Below, piece after piece: positions 1 to 11,331 of a DNA stretch of 64,000 bases. Below the pieces are notes generated by a model. It saw only the letters and a program-made list of their open reading frames with translations, had not been told where the DNA came from and made no database searches. A program made the position numbers and the translations under genes. Source of the DNA: Capronia americana (lineage: Eukaryota; Ascomycota; Eurotiomycetes; Chaetothyriales; Herpotrichiellaceae); NCBI GenBank assembly GCA_016110215.1, contig JADWQD010000005.1, forward strand, positions 1,302,001 through 1,366,000, in the 5' to 3' direction. Each line of letters begins with the position of its first letter. The first letter of the stretch is position 1.

Positions 1-57
1 ACTCGGTCATCATATCAGGTCTTTCATCGGCCCCCCAGCGTGAAACAGCCGACGGGG

Positions 58-1210
58 TCAAAAGCCTAGGGAGACACGCTCTAGTACTTCCGTCGGCCGG
101 CCTAGTGACACCCAACCCTTTTTCTCCGCCAGGTCAAACACGACGTTGAATAGGGTTTCACTGGTGCTTCCATCGACACACTTGCGGTTGATCGAGGTTG
201 GATAGTTCTCCTCGTCCTTGAAAAGGCCGTTGACCGAGTCGAGCGTGGCATCGTTGCCCACTTCCAAAGTGGCCAACTGCTCCAGCCTGGCCGCCCGCTC
301 CGGCGAGTCCGCCATCCAGGGTGGCTCATCGACGTTGGCGTGCTGCAACACCAAGTGGTTTGCATGGACGATGCGGCCGTGAGAGTCGGGGTGCAGCTCG
401 CCAAACCCCACGTTGGTACACTCCAGCCCCGTTGCCCCTGCTTGATCACCGATCAGAATATGCGCGCTTGCGGCGATGCCGGCAGCTTTGATCTTTTCAA
501 TGGCTATGGAGCGAGTGGGCGACTCGAGAACGGTGCGCAGCCCAAAATGGACGGGCATGCGTGTTGGATCGACGCCCCGTGCACGGATGGCGTTCAGACA
601 ACACCCGATTCCGTTCTCGTTGAACCCGATCTTGCCTATGATGCCAGCCTCGGTGATCATCTGGAAAGGTACCAGTTCTGTGCCTGGTTGGCGTATCCGA
701 AGGACGATCAGGTTGGCACGTTGGCGAGGCTTCCAGTCCCAGTTCTGTGCAAGGAATGATTTGCCGTTGGCAGTTTTCCAGGCCAGGCTTGTACAGCCAT
801 CGCTTTCCATGTCTTCGTGCTTGATGGCACCGTTGACCTGGGACTCAGTGAACATGCTGAAGGCAATTTCGCTGCGGATATTCAGAGCCAAAATGTCCAG
901 GTACGGGACACCGGCGCCGTCTGCCACGCCTTGCATCTCGTCCCGATATCGAGGGTACTTGTCTGAGATAAAGGGGCTGAAGGCTTCGGCTTGCTTGCGT
1001 ACTTCAGGCCACTCCATGCCGGACATTGTCTGGAAGATCCATTCATAGAATGATATCGACCCCTTCACTTGTTTCTGGGCGAGACTGCCATGACAATTGC
1101 CTATCTGCTCGAGCAATCCTTTGTCAGTATGTCTGGGAGGAGGAACCAGCACTTCCGAACAGCGGGTTTCGTACCTCATACGGCGTTCCAATGCAAGTGA
1201 TGTCTAACAT
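58..1210 (-). CDS. Isopenicillin-N acyltransferase (penDE/aatA)-like NTN hydrolase
   Basis: This looks like a member of the acyl-CoA:6-aminopenicillanic acid acyltransferase (C45) family, which self-cleaves at a Gly-Cys bond and then uses the Cys as nucleophile. I model two exons, 1210-1175 and 1104-58, with a 70-nt intron (donor GTACGA, branch-like ACTGAC, acceptor CAG). The first mini-exon encodes MLDITCIGTPYE, which joins IGNCHGS to give the usual family N-terminus; the product is 360 aa, close to the 357 aa of penicillin acyltransferase. The processing site is DGCTS with Cys about residue 116, followed by the family blocks QNWDW and ITEAGIIGK. The protein ends in SLGF, so the peroxisomal PTS1 tripeptide of the classic enzyme is missing. 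No IPNS or ACV synthetase gene is in view, so the substrate is unknown. An Old Yellow Enzyme gene is transcribed divergently about 540 bp away. Confidence 0.85.
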
Positions 1211-1751
1211 TATGCTAGAGTCGGTCTTGCCTTCGGTTGTCTGTAGCTGCGCCTGCGTCGCGAAGGGCACTATTTCTCCTCATGAGGTACAGCAATGGCA
1301 AGAAAGGCATGAAGGCCCCCTCGTAGATCAGCACTGATGTAGACTGCGGGATAAGGCGCAACAGGGTGCAGCCTAGCCTTCGGTGACAACTTGTCGGAGA
1401 CTTGAGAAGGGATGTCGGACCAACGCGACTGTGGGCACTTTCGGGTTCTCAATTCAAAGTCTTATCGCTTGCAAGCAGGCTCTAAGCCTTGGTCTGTAAT
1501 TGTCAAGATCTTTGCTGCCTCGGTTCGCCCGGTGTGCTTTTCGAATATTTTGTTGTAAGCTTATCAATCCTAGCGGTTCAAACTTGGTCCTGCCATGGAC
1601 ACCAATGATAGCTTCTAACCCAAGGCCCGCAAAGTCTCTCGCCAATGTGTCGCCAACTGCGTGTGCCTCCGATGCGTTCTTAAGGACTCCGGTTCGTCAC
1701 GAACCATAGAGTTGAAGAGTTCAAGCATATAGACTCGGAAAAGACGACAGC
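1211..1751. other. Divergent intergenic region
   Basis: This 541-bp spacer lies between two divergently transcribed genes and must hold both promoters. I see no clear TATA box, repeat or RNA gene. Confidence 0.5.
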
Positions 1752-3097
1752 ATGTCGCCAGGGCTGTTAACCCACGACGATGCGGCGCCCGCCACGAAAA
1801 GCCAGACAGACAAGAATATGCCTATGCCTGGAATACCATATTTCCACCCGGTCCAAGATCCTCCGCCAGGCACATTCCTTGGAATGATGGACGCTATGCA
1901 ACCACGACCGAAACTCTTCGAACCCATCCAGATACGTGGGTTGACATTCCAAAACCGCGTCTGGGTGTCGCCAATGTGCCAATATTCATCTCATGATGGA
2001 CAGCTGACCGACTGGCACGTTGCACAGCTAGGCAGTTATGCATGTCGAGGAGCCTCGCTGGTGGTCATAGAAGCCGCCGCCGTCACCCCGGCAGGCCGAA
2101 CGAGTCCTGAAGATGCCGGGCTGTGGAAAGACGAACAAATACCTAGCTTTGCGAGGATCGCCGACGCCATCCATTCCCAGGGCCAGAAGGTCGGAGCTCA
2201 ACTGGCACACGGTGGTCGAAAATCCAGCATGTGGGCTCCGTGGTTGGGGGTCGGAGTTGCCACCAAGGAGAGCAATGGTTTTCTCGAGGAGGTGGTCGCA
2301 TCAAGCTCGATTCCGTATGATGAGCGACATCCGCTACCGCGGGCAATGAGTCTCACCGAGATTGAACAGTGTGTCGAGGCCTTCGCTGCTGCAGCCCGGA
2401 GAGCGGTGGTGGCAGGCTGTGACCTGATAGAGATTCATGCGGCACACGGCTATTTGATTCATTCCTTCTTATCACCGGCGTCGAACCGAAGGACGGACAG
2501 GTACGGAGGTGGGTTCGAGAATCGGATCCGATTTGCCGTCGAAATCGCTACCGCTGTCCGTGGCGCGATCCCGGACAGCATGCCTCTGTTCTTCCGGATT
2601 TCGGCCAGCGACTGCTTGGAAGAAGGCCGTGGATGGGACCTCGAGGACTCGATCAAGCTGAGTTCAATTCTGAAGGATCACGGCGTGGACCTCATGGATG
2701 TTAGTGCAGCAGGTAAGACTTCCGTCCAGATCTCGTACCAGCACGCATGATGTACTGATGATGGCTAGGTTTGCATCCAGACCAAAAGCTTGCGGTCGGT
2801 CCGGCTTATCAGGCACACTTTGCCGCGTTGATCAAAGAACAAGTCCCAAGAATTTTGGTGGGCGCTGTTGGAATCCTGCAGCAGCCTGAAGTCGCGCGTC
2901 GAGTTTTGGAACTCGGACAAGCAGATGTGGTGTTTATCGGGAGAGAGTTCTCGAGGAATCCTAGCTACGTCCTGACATTGGCCAAAGAGCTTGGAGTGCG
3001 GGTGAAATGGCCGATCCAGCTACACCGGGCGGAACCTTCGTATAGAGGCCGGCTCAAGGTAGATCTCGGGCAAAGATCCCATAGACCCAGCCTCTAA
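1752..3097 (+). CDS. Old Yellow Enzyme-type NADPH dehydrogenase (YqjM class)
   Basis: This is an FMN-dependent ene-reductase predicted to reduce activated C=C bonds with NADPH. Two exons (1752-2712 and 2769-3097) flank a 56-nt intron; the join rebuilds the block DVSAAGLHPDQKL and gives 429 aa. Family features are KLFEPIQIRGLTFQNR near residue 60, the redox-tuning Cys in SPMCQYSS typical of the YqjM class, HGGRKS, the substrate-binding pair in HAAHGYLIHSFLSP, the NRRTDRYGG loop, and the C-terminal phosphate-binding stretch around VFIGREF. The family C-terminus VKWPIQLHRAEP is present. The first 50 residues are extra relative to bacterial homologs, and an in-frame Met at 1818 is an alternative start. 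It is divergent from the acyltransferase-like gene, which could mean a small secondary-metabolism unit; that is inference. Confidence 0.9.
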
Positions 3098-4274
3098 AGA
3101 ACCAGCCTCTTGCTCTATTCTCGTATGCAGCGGAGGAGGCGGCGGGTGTAATGGACGCTCATTAGACATGACAATAGGTCTCAGATTCAGGCAGAGCTGT
3201 CGAGACCGGTGGGTGCGTGCTCTGCAGCTTTGTTTTGGTGTAGCAGGCCGAGGCATCTGAAACGTCCAGTTTTCGTGGCGGAGCAGCTCATCGACGGTGG
3301 TGTAAGTAAGATGGAGAGCGCTGTTGGAATTATGGTACCCTCATCACGCACAACTCGTACACCACTCTCCTTCGGCAGTGGATCGAAGCGCTACTCTCTT
3401 GAAGATTGACATTGCCTACGCGTCAAATCGAGACCAGTCGACTGTACGAAGTAGTAGGCGAGGCCTCGGACCAATGTCGTTAGTGCCCCAAGTTTCGTGT
3501 CTCGGGTTATGAACCGAGTGCGATGGTGCATAGCACTGAGTAGCCAGTTGGAATATTCTCACAGATCACTGCTCCTCGGCTCGTAACCCCTAGGATCGTC
3601 TGCTTACTTGATTCGGATGCAATGCTGATCTTCTGACGAAGGCTGTGCATCTTGATACCGTGTCGAAAGGAGCGTCCTCCTCTACACAGGTCTCTGCATA
3701 CGGAGTATTCTGGATCCGCCGCATCCAAAACATGTTCTGGACGGGGCTGTGCTGTCCTCCGAGCTGCGACATCCGCATCTGCAACTGCATCCACAAACCA
3801 CTATGGCAGACAACCGCGGTGTTGCTGCACAACGACAAGGTCTACATTGAATGAGTCTGCGACGCATCTAGGACAGAGAATGTTCCAAGGTACACAGCCT
3901 CATTGGATCTGCTTCGACTTGTCCTTTCTGAATGCTTCTTTCGACCCCGAGCGTCACGGGTGTGAACCCTGAGATGCTTCACGGCATGCTGAAGACTGTC
4001 GGTCGTAACTCTGAGGCATTTCGGTTCGAACGACTAGAAACAATTGCTCGGCGATATTAAGCCTTTGGGTAAGACTTATAAGAAGCCCAAGCTCAGTCAA
4101 GCATTTGGACTCGATTCATCTTCAATTCTGCTGTCGCTTCTCGCGCGTTCAGTCAACTGCTCACCCCTGTCCTTGTCAGTTGTCTCCTGCGCTGGTCGCG
4201 AGTCTTCGTTCATCAGTACGTCTGCTCACGAGAAGTTGCGGATTGATTATTTTCTTGCTCGGACCCTCTTCAAA
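3098..4274. other. Intergenic region
   Basis: About 1.2 kb without a supportable gene. The only regulatory hint is TATAAG at 4077-4082, about 195 bp before the ATG of the next gene, followed by pyrimidine-rich sequence typical of fungal core promoters. One TACGGAGTA motif occurs near 3699. Confidence 0.4.
4077..4082 (+). promoter_or_regulatory. Possible TATA box of the DUF3129 gene
   Basis: TATAAG about 195 bp upstream of the start codon at 4275, with CT-rich sequence between. It is a single short match, so the call is weak. Confidence 0.3.
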
Positions 4275-5294
4275 ATGCATTTTAAAGCAACCACCGCCAT
4301 TATCATGGCTGCAATAGTATCGCAGGCATTGTCTCATTGCGTCCTCACCTCTATCCAGGGCGCCAATGGGGTGACCATGCCTGGGCTGTCCGTCATCGAT
4401 GGTACTCCGCGTGATTGTGCAAGGTATGCTCGAATATCATACCTCTTGAGCCCTTAGACTAACGAGCGTAGTCCAGCGTGCGGTGCCGAAGCCGATACCT
4501 CCATCATCCGCAAGAATGGATCCCCACTGGGCAAGACTAATGGAGGCGGTCAGGTCGACGCTGAAGCAGCAGTAGCCAAGTTCATGGGTACCGCTGCAGC
4601 CAGCAGAATCAAGCGTCGGCTTCTTGGTCCTCGAACTGCCATCAAGCCTCGCGCACTGAGGGACAAGCTGGACGGCCTGTTAGACGGTGGCAAGAGTGGC
4701 GCTAGTGGTGCCACAGATGCTGTTGGCACAAAGACTCCCAAGGGAACTGTCGAGGACGGGGTTGAAAGCTCTGCCGGGACAGGAGCGACCTCCGGTCTCC
4801 CAACAGTGGGTGCTGATGGGGTTATCAGTATGACGATGCACCAGGTGAGCGACTGACCATCCCAATTTCAAGCGATAGCTGGCCATGAGCCTACCATCCT
4901 CCTCTCTCATATTGTAAAGCCACAATCCGAGTCGACCAACTCACTGACTCATTTCATCTCGTAGGTCAACCAAGACGGCGCAGGCCCCATGACCGCGGCC
5001 GTCGACCCGACATCCGGCGGCACAGACGAAGCAGCCTTTCAGCCCGCGGAGATGATCGCAGATGTCCCAGGCACGGTCGCTGGCCTCAGTGGCACGACCA
5101 CCACCGATTTCCCCATCAAAGTGCAAATGCCTGCCGGAATGACATGCTCTGGTACTGTTGCTGGTGTGTCGGGTGTTTGCGTCGTCCGCGTCAAGAACTC
5201 GGCTCTTGCTGGGCCTTTCGGTGGGAGTGCAGTGTTTACGCAGAACGCCGGTACGGCCGCAACCGGTGGCAATGCAACAGCCGCTGCCAGTTGA
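4275..5294 (+). CDS. Secreted DUF3129 (Gas1/Mas3, Egh16H-like) protein
   Basis: A predicted secreted protein of the family that includes Magnaporthe Gas1/Gas2 and Blumeria Egh16H, proteins expressed in infection structures; the biochemical role is unknown. Three exons (4275-4423, 4472-4844, 4965-5294) with introns of 48 and 120 nt give 283 aa. The first 20 residues form a signal peptide ending near ALSHC. Family blocks are SIQGANGVTMPGLSV, GTPRDC, ACGAEADTSIIR, GLPTVGADG, VNQDGAGPMTAAVD, TSGGTDEAAFQ and QMPAGMTC near the C-terminus, ending in LAGPFGGSAVFTQ. Cysteines occur in family positions. IKRR in the middle region could be a Kex2-type cleavage site. The start at 4275 has a good context (CAAAATG); the open frame upstream of it is not needed. 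Confidence 0.9.
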
Positions 5295-5874
5295 TGCGAA
5301 TACTATGACCTGCGCATGTATCAAGAATCGATGAATGATGATTGGAGGTGGAAATAAAACACGACGCCATGACTGGGGCAAGCCATTCCTTAGGCATGTT
5401 ACTTTACTGTACAACAGACAAGACTCCAAAATGCCATTGCAATTCAAGCACGAGAATATCAACGGTGTAGATTGAATTGTTACAAAGACAATTTAGTCTT
5501 GAAAGCTGGGAAGAGCCTATCATAATGCCAAGATATACGGCCGGGCAAATCGCGACGGCAAGCAGTTGATACGGACGAGCACAGTAAGCAGAGGGGAAGC
5601 CCAAAACAAAGCATCCCGCCTTCATTGCGCACTGAACTTGTACCTTTAGCTGTCGACTCACGCGGTACCTGCCAAAGGTTTGGCCTTCGCGCCTGTCACA
5701 AGCGACTCGTTATTCTCCGTCAACATGATGATTGCCAACATTACGAGTCACAAGTGGAAATAGGCTGTTTCTGTCTGGAACAAGTTTAACGTCTTCCGTC
5801 GCTGACATCCGTCTACAGTTCTGTGTACGAACCTCACTGAAGGCTAATTAGAAACTCTCAACGGTCCCTCAACC
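5295..5874. other. Intergenic region
   Basis: About 580 bp between the DUF3129 gene and the membrane-protein pseudogene. I see no gene or repeat. Confidence 0.4.
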
Positions 5875-6709
5875 ATGGCTGGAGACGGCATCAATGTTGG
5901 GTGGGTGCAGCAGCCTAACGCCCGGAGCCATTCGACATCATCCAGAGTTGTTTGCTCACCATCTTTGTCTGCTGCTGGACGAGCGCACGATACTTCTTCT
6001 CACCAAGACCGGAAGGCTGGATCCCTCCTAAATACCCTCCCGATCGGAGATTGGGGACAAAGGCAAAGCGAACTCTCTTGTCATTGCCGCCGCATTGTTG
6101 CAGGTGCTGTGGCTGTTTGTGCAATGCGTCGCAAGAGTGTTGCAGCACTTAGCTATCACGACCATCGAGACCACGACCTTCGCCTACAACCCTGGCCGCC
6201 TTCGCACGCGGGTTGAACATATATGCCTATCATGAATATCCGTAGGCGCACGACGCAGCTGAGGTCGTACTTTCTGTCCTTGACCACATCAACCGCCGGG
6301 ATCTCATCCACCGTGTCGTTCTTTTTGCTGTTCGGCGGTCTGCACTGCTCGGCTTGGAGGTTCCATTTCCCGTCGGCGACTGAGCGTCTTTATGGCGGGT
6401 CCGCAGTGTCGCTATCGCGGGCTCCATCCTATGTCCTGGCTCGTCACTCGTTCGGCTGCGGCCATGCTGATGCATCTATTTCCAGGATTGTACAGCACCA
6501 TGCAATCCGAGAACTATCTCGTTCCGAACCAACACGGTCCTGCATATGTTGTCAAGGGGAGTGCGCTGCAGTTGGAGACCATCCTGCACGGAATTGGCCT
6601 GGCTTTTTATGCCTCGCCAGACTGTATCTGGTCGTCAAAAAAAACCCCCCCGAGACTCGCGTCACAACCACAGGATGTGTATCGGACGGTCGAGTTGATG
6701 TATCTCTAG
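5875..6709 (+). pseudogene. Decayed fungal multi-pass membrane protein (several frameshifts)
   Basis: Pieces of one protein family occur in order on the + strand but in changing frames. They are GWVQQPNAR after the ATG at 5875; FDIIQSCLLTIFVCCWT near 5933-5985 in another frame; DKGKANSLVIAAALLQVLWL from 6056 in the third frame, continuing to VARVLQHLAITTIETTTFAY; LFGGLHCSAWRFHFPSATER near 6330-6386; then WRVRSVAIAGSIL from 6393 after another shift; CLARLYLVV near 6611-6637; and SQPQDVYRTVELMYL up to the stop at 6709. At least five frame changes are needed and none sits at credible splice sites; a run of eight A and seven C near 6638-6653 coincides with one. The intact family, from memory of fungal proteins, is larger (about 400-500 aa) with a GW..P..RGT..I..SC motif, several membrane segments and the order seen here. 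It has no assigned function that I can name. Confidence 0.75.
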
Positions 6710-8654
6710 CCGCATGGGTAGAGGAAGACTGGCGCGGAACAAGCATGTCACATAGCGCATCTACCTTGGCTTTGTCGCCTCGAGACGTGAGGGGTGTTGT
6801 TGTCAGCGAAGACTGAACCACTGACCATAGAGCTTGATAATGTACAGAGTAACATTGAAGCATGTATGTTTGGACCATTGCGACGGAGCGGACAAATCAG
6901 CACATCCTCCTCTAATTGGCGGGTCACGTCCAGTGAGGCTGTGGCAGTGGGCAGTGGCAGCACCGAATCAACAATACAGTGGACAGCGCAGCTGTCGGGT
7001 GCCGGATCCTGCAGACCGTGCCCCGTACGTGCACGCCGCCGCCACGTCGGACGTACGCTGAGCGGTCTGAAAATCAGTCCCTCCTGAGTGGTCAAACCCT
7101 GCATAACGATGCTAATCCCTGGCCAGGCCACGGGACTTTTGGTCTTTGGTAGCTTTTGAACATGCATTCTCGACTCACCGTTCATGTGGCTTCAGTTTTC
7201 AAGGCTGATGGGACCATGCCACGCATGCATTGCATGCCTCTCTTACCGAGTACGGAGTAGGACTGCGGAGTCAGAGTACACCCTCGAGTTAGTTACTGTT
7301 TTTGCGTTTCTTCGTCGGCCGAGGAAAGAAAGCCAGTTACAACATGAGCCTCGCTTCGAGTGGTGTTGCTCAGGCGGCTGGCGGCTGGCAGGTGGCAGCT
7401 GAGCATTTTCATGCCCGCCGCGGGGGAGAGCTGCAGCTCCAGCCCAAGCTACTCGGTACTCACAAACGCGCTTGAGCTCTCAGGTACGGGTAGGTGCTGG
7501 TGCAAGCCACATCAGCCCCAAACCGGGGGGAGCAGTATTCCGCACCTGACGAACATGGGATGATCTTCAAACTCGATCCATCCATTTGAGGCTCCATTAG
7601 GCATCCCCACGCAAGCGACTCTCCGAAGGTGGGTCTCCTTATTCTCGCACGCCCTCGAGGCTTGGTTTTATCCTTATCCTTTTCAGGCATGCCATGTATC
7701 AACTGACTTTATCTGATGTGCTGTTCACGCTGTAAATGTCTGTCATGGCTGGCTCAACGGCCATGGCAGCGTTGGCGCGACGGCTGAAATCTGGGGTCGC
7801 CGAGCAGACAAATCGATGATCGACACGAGCTTGAGCTTTGAGGTCGAGCTTCTACGTGAGGCCACCAACCGGGGTGTGCGCTTACACCTATTCGGATCGG
7901 ATGTTCAACAACAAGAGAGCAGCATCGGTACAAAACCAAATCGGGAGCACGTCCGAGGTCTCCCCTCTACAGTAACTTAACTCATTCGCTCACGACTTAA
8001 GTATGGTGCAAGCCCGGAGCCCGACGTCAGCGACATCGGCCAGGACTTGGAGGGGCTTGCGGCCGCAATGCAAGTGATGGTCCGTACTACGTACTCCGAA
8101 TACATGCGCTCACCAAAAGTAAGACGTACATGCACATAGTCTATGATAATGATACTGCCCGTACATACCGAGTAGTGATTACTATGTAAACCATCTCGAA
8201 TCAGATCATCGCGTGCCCTCGAATTGCCCTGAACAGGTACAGGTACTCGTACATACACAGTATGTAAGAGCCGCGGTTGTCCTTCACGCCCCAACGCTAC
8301 GGCACGTTCGATCCCGTATCACTTAAGCTGACGGTTAGTCATTGTCATTGTCATTCGCGGGATCCTCTCCCGGCCCGGTCCCTTAACATTTTGGGTTACC
8401 TATACCTACTGTACCAAGTACGAGTGGTGGTACGTACCGCCGCCCCATCGGGCTTGCACCAGTCTTTGTCCAAAGTACTTGCAAAGGTAAGGTGAGTACC
8501 CTAGGAAAGGTGGAATGGGGTGAGGTGAGGTGAGGCGAGGTGGAGCGGAGGCCGTTGGACCGGCTTGTCGATCCTTGCCTTCACGGCGGCATTTTCATTT
8601 GGAAAAGGGCATACACTCGATGCAAGGAGGAATAAGAATTCCACAGTACAAGTA

Positions 8655-8681
8655 CAGTACCCAGTACCCAGTACCCAGTAC
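8655..8681. repeat. Heptamer tandem repeat (CAGTACC)
   Basis: Three full copies and one partial copy of CAGTACC in tandem, in non-coding sequence that is generally rich in GTAC. Confidence 0.8.
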
Positions 8682-9584
8682 ATTAGTCGAGATGGTCTAG
8701 ACTCTCGAAGTGCAGCGGAGGGACAATAAGCATAATGTCAGTGGCTCATCTGGCGTAAAATGGCATTCAGCAAAGCAAGCAAGGGGATCTCGAAATTGGG
8801 GCTTGCACGTAGGAATTCGAGCGAGGGATAATAATACGTATGATTGATTAATCGGCGACGTAGGGCGGGATACCTAATCTCCTAATATATGAGATTGTAA
8901 CCAGACCTCGTCCTGTGTCCTCATACTCGGTACATATTTGCTCTTTGTTGTTCATTCACGCTTAATGGCTCCCCGGTGTAGAAAGATATACGCTGCACTA
9001 CTATCCTACTGTGTATGTATTGCAAAAGGTCAGGAGCATCAAAAGCTTACTTGCATTATTCTGTAGTACCGTGTACATACTGGGCGAGTACCTCGTAGGG
9101 TAGCGATCATCTACATAAGTAACCAAGCAAGCCCTGCAGACTCGGTGGCAGGGTACGGTCCTCGAACCTGTGGGCCCAAAGACGCAGAGACGCAGGGATC
9201 GATTCCCAGTATGCCCTGGCAAGCACCCAGGCTGGAGAATTACTCAGCCCGATACGTACGTCCGTATCTCAGTAACTAGCAAGGTATGCACTTACGGCCA
9301 TGCAGCGTATCAGCATGCTCGAATCCCTAGCCCCATCCGGTTCCTGCCTGGAAGAGGGAATCGCGGACCTGCCACGCCCTGCATTGGGCACGGGTACTGC
9401 AGTATAGGTAAGTAGTGCTCACGACTTGATGCTCACTGCGTCCGTCGCCTCACAACTCGGGTCTGCGCCCGCGCTTCATCCAGAACCGAACATTTTCCAG
9501 TTCTGGTGATAGGTACGGAGGATGGAATAGGTATGTAGGCGTATCTGACTTGCTGCGCGCGGTTCCTATCGCTTCCGGGGGTGA

Positions 9585-9608
9585 TTGTTGTTGTTGTTGT
9601 CGTTGTTG
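9585..9608. repeat. TTG trinucleotide microsatellite
   Basis: A run of TTG triplets with one interruption in non-coding sequence. Confidence 0.8.
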
Positions 9609-10220
9609 CTCCCTACGTCACTCGAAACAGGAGGACGTGATGCCATAGGTGAACGTGACTCCGTACTCGGTTCTGTAGGTGTACATATTTGTAGGAGGCT
9701 TGGGCAACGAGGCGAGAGTGCGGTCAGGGCTGGTAAGGCAGCAGTTTCAGAGGCATCGAGTCATCGTTAGTGACGATCGTGAAGTTCACGTCCTGTGCGT
9801 ATCGCAACTGGGACGTGCTCGTACTGAGGGCGCGTGCACGCCCGACAGAGTGAAGCGCCTGACAAGTATTTGGAGGAAACTTAGCGGAATTGGAGGAGTG
9901 TTGGATTTGAATTCCGAGCGATGGCTGGTATTCGCATCCCGTGCATGGTAAATCGTGTTTACACAATCAGTGCGGTCAATGCGCAGGGCCTAGACGCATG
10001 CCCATTGCCCAGTGCCCAATGCGCGAGGATGGGCAGGTTGGAGGTGCCACGGGTGCCACGGGTGCCCAGGACGTCATGACTGATTTCAACATCCTAGCCT
10101 ATCCGGGGGAGCGATTACATTTTTTCGGACTCGGTAGGGCTAACTGTAACTCGAGTCCCTTGGGGCCTGGACTCCCTTTGACTTCGACTCGTCCTCAGCT
10201 TGATCATTGAGCCTGAGAAA

Positions 10221-10242
10221 AGAGAGGGAGAGAGAGAGAGAG
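10221..10242. repeat. GA dinucleotide tract
   Basis: An interrupted (AG)n run of about 22 bases in non-coding sequence. Confidence 0.75.
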
Positions 10243-11331
10243 CAATCCCTTAGTTGGAACCCACGTCCTGCCTCTTTAAAATTCTCTCATACAAGGTCCC
10301 AACGAGTCGATTTGGATATTTTTCATGCCACTGTGGACAACGTCACAGGATCGTCAGGATCGTCAGATAGCAAAAGCAGCGGATTTCCGCATTGGACACC
10401 TGCACGGAGCCAAAGGACCTTCTGCTAACAGACGCACGCGCCCCCCGCCTCACCTCACATTTTACTCGGTACCCAGTAACGCTCTCGCAGAATTGCCCTG
10501 GGTGGCTGAACGTTTCCCGCGCTGGGCTCGCACCCTCTGCCTCATTCTACCTAGCGCAGCGAGCTTGGGCGGGTCAATTTTCGCACGCTAGCGTGATTCA
10601 AGGCCTGCAATTGCGCAATGGTGGAGTGTGTTGGTCGGCCTTATGCGGAAAGTACATGCATGTTGCTGGGTGTTGCTGGGTTGGGTGCTGGTGCGCCCTT
10701 GAAGTGGATCCAAGGGCGCGGGTGTTGCGAGATGTCACTCAGGCTACGTGCTCTGCGTGGATGATACTTTTGCGACTTTGTTTTTTTGGGCAAGAATACT
10801 GGATGCAGAAAGGGATGCCCCTGCGAGGGTACGTTACTGTCGCATGGATGGAAGGGGAGAGAGACAGAAATAATTAATTTTCCCTCGTAGAACCGAATAG
10901 TCACATGGTCGCTGGAGTGAGCGGTTGGAAAGCGGTTGGAAAGCGGCTGGAAAAATGTTCCATCCCGGCCACACAGACCACTGGTAGTCGTAGTGAGACA
11001 GAAAGGCAAGAATCGAGAAAAATGCGCAGGGAGCAAAATACTCGTGACGAAAAGGTACTGTTGGATCAATATGTTTCTGCATTGATCGCGGTGTAGAATT
11101 ATCTAGTATACATGTCCATTTGGGTATCATTCTCAATCGTGGCGTTTGAAGCAGGCTGCTGCTTAGGCCCCATCTTCCTCAGTCTGGCTTCTGATGGCTT
11201 TCCTATCCTTTCCCCCCTCTCAACAAACATATGAGATGCCCGAAGACCGCTGCTCGTGTATCGCTTGCTGGAAAACTTTTTGAATAGTCGAGTAATTAAT
11301 AGTACATTGTGAGGGATCGGAAGAGCGTGGG

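Larger units (their letters stand above)
6710..11331. other. Gene-poor region with microsatellites
   Basis: About 4.6 kb without a supportable gene. It holds short simple repeats: TGAGG-type pentamers at 8521-8540, a CAGTACC heptamer array at 8655-8681, GTT triplets at 9585-9608 and a GA tract at 10221-10242. GTAC-containing words are frequent, and ACCGAGTACGGAGT occurs near 7243 and, inverted, near 9660. The open frames here are short, overlap on both strands and match nothing I recognise. Confidence 0.5.

Noticed and set aside
340..1048. Overlapping + strand frames of 139 and 190 codons
   Set aside because: They are antisense to the acyltransferase-like gene, whose family motifs are clear.
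4044..4274. Upstream in-frame extension of the DUF3129 gene
   Set aside because: The family signal peptide begins at 4275; the extension has no signal features and contains the likely TATA box and leader.
6223..6816. 197-codon open frame
   Set aside because: Only part of it matches the membrane-protein family; the matching segments before, between and after lie in other frames, so it is a slice of a pseudogene and not an intact gene.
9192..9206. tRNA T-loop-like sequence (GGGATCGATTCCC)
   Set aside because: The invariant T54 is replaced by A and I find no matching acceptor, D or anticodon arms around it.
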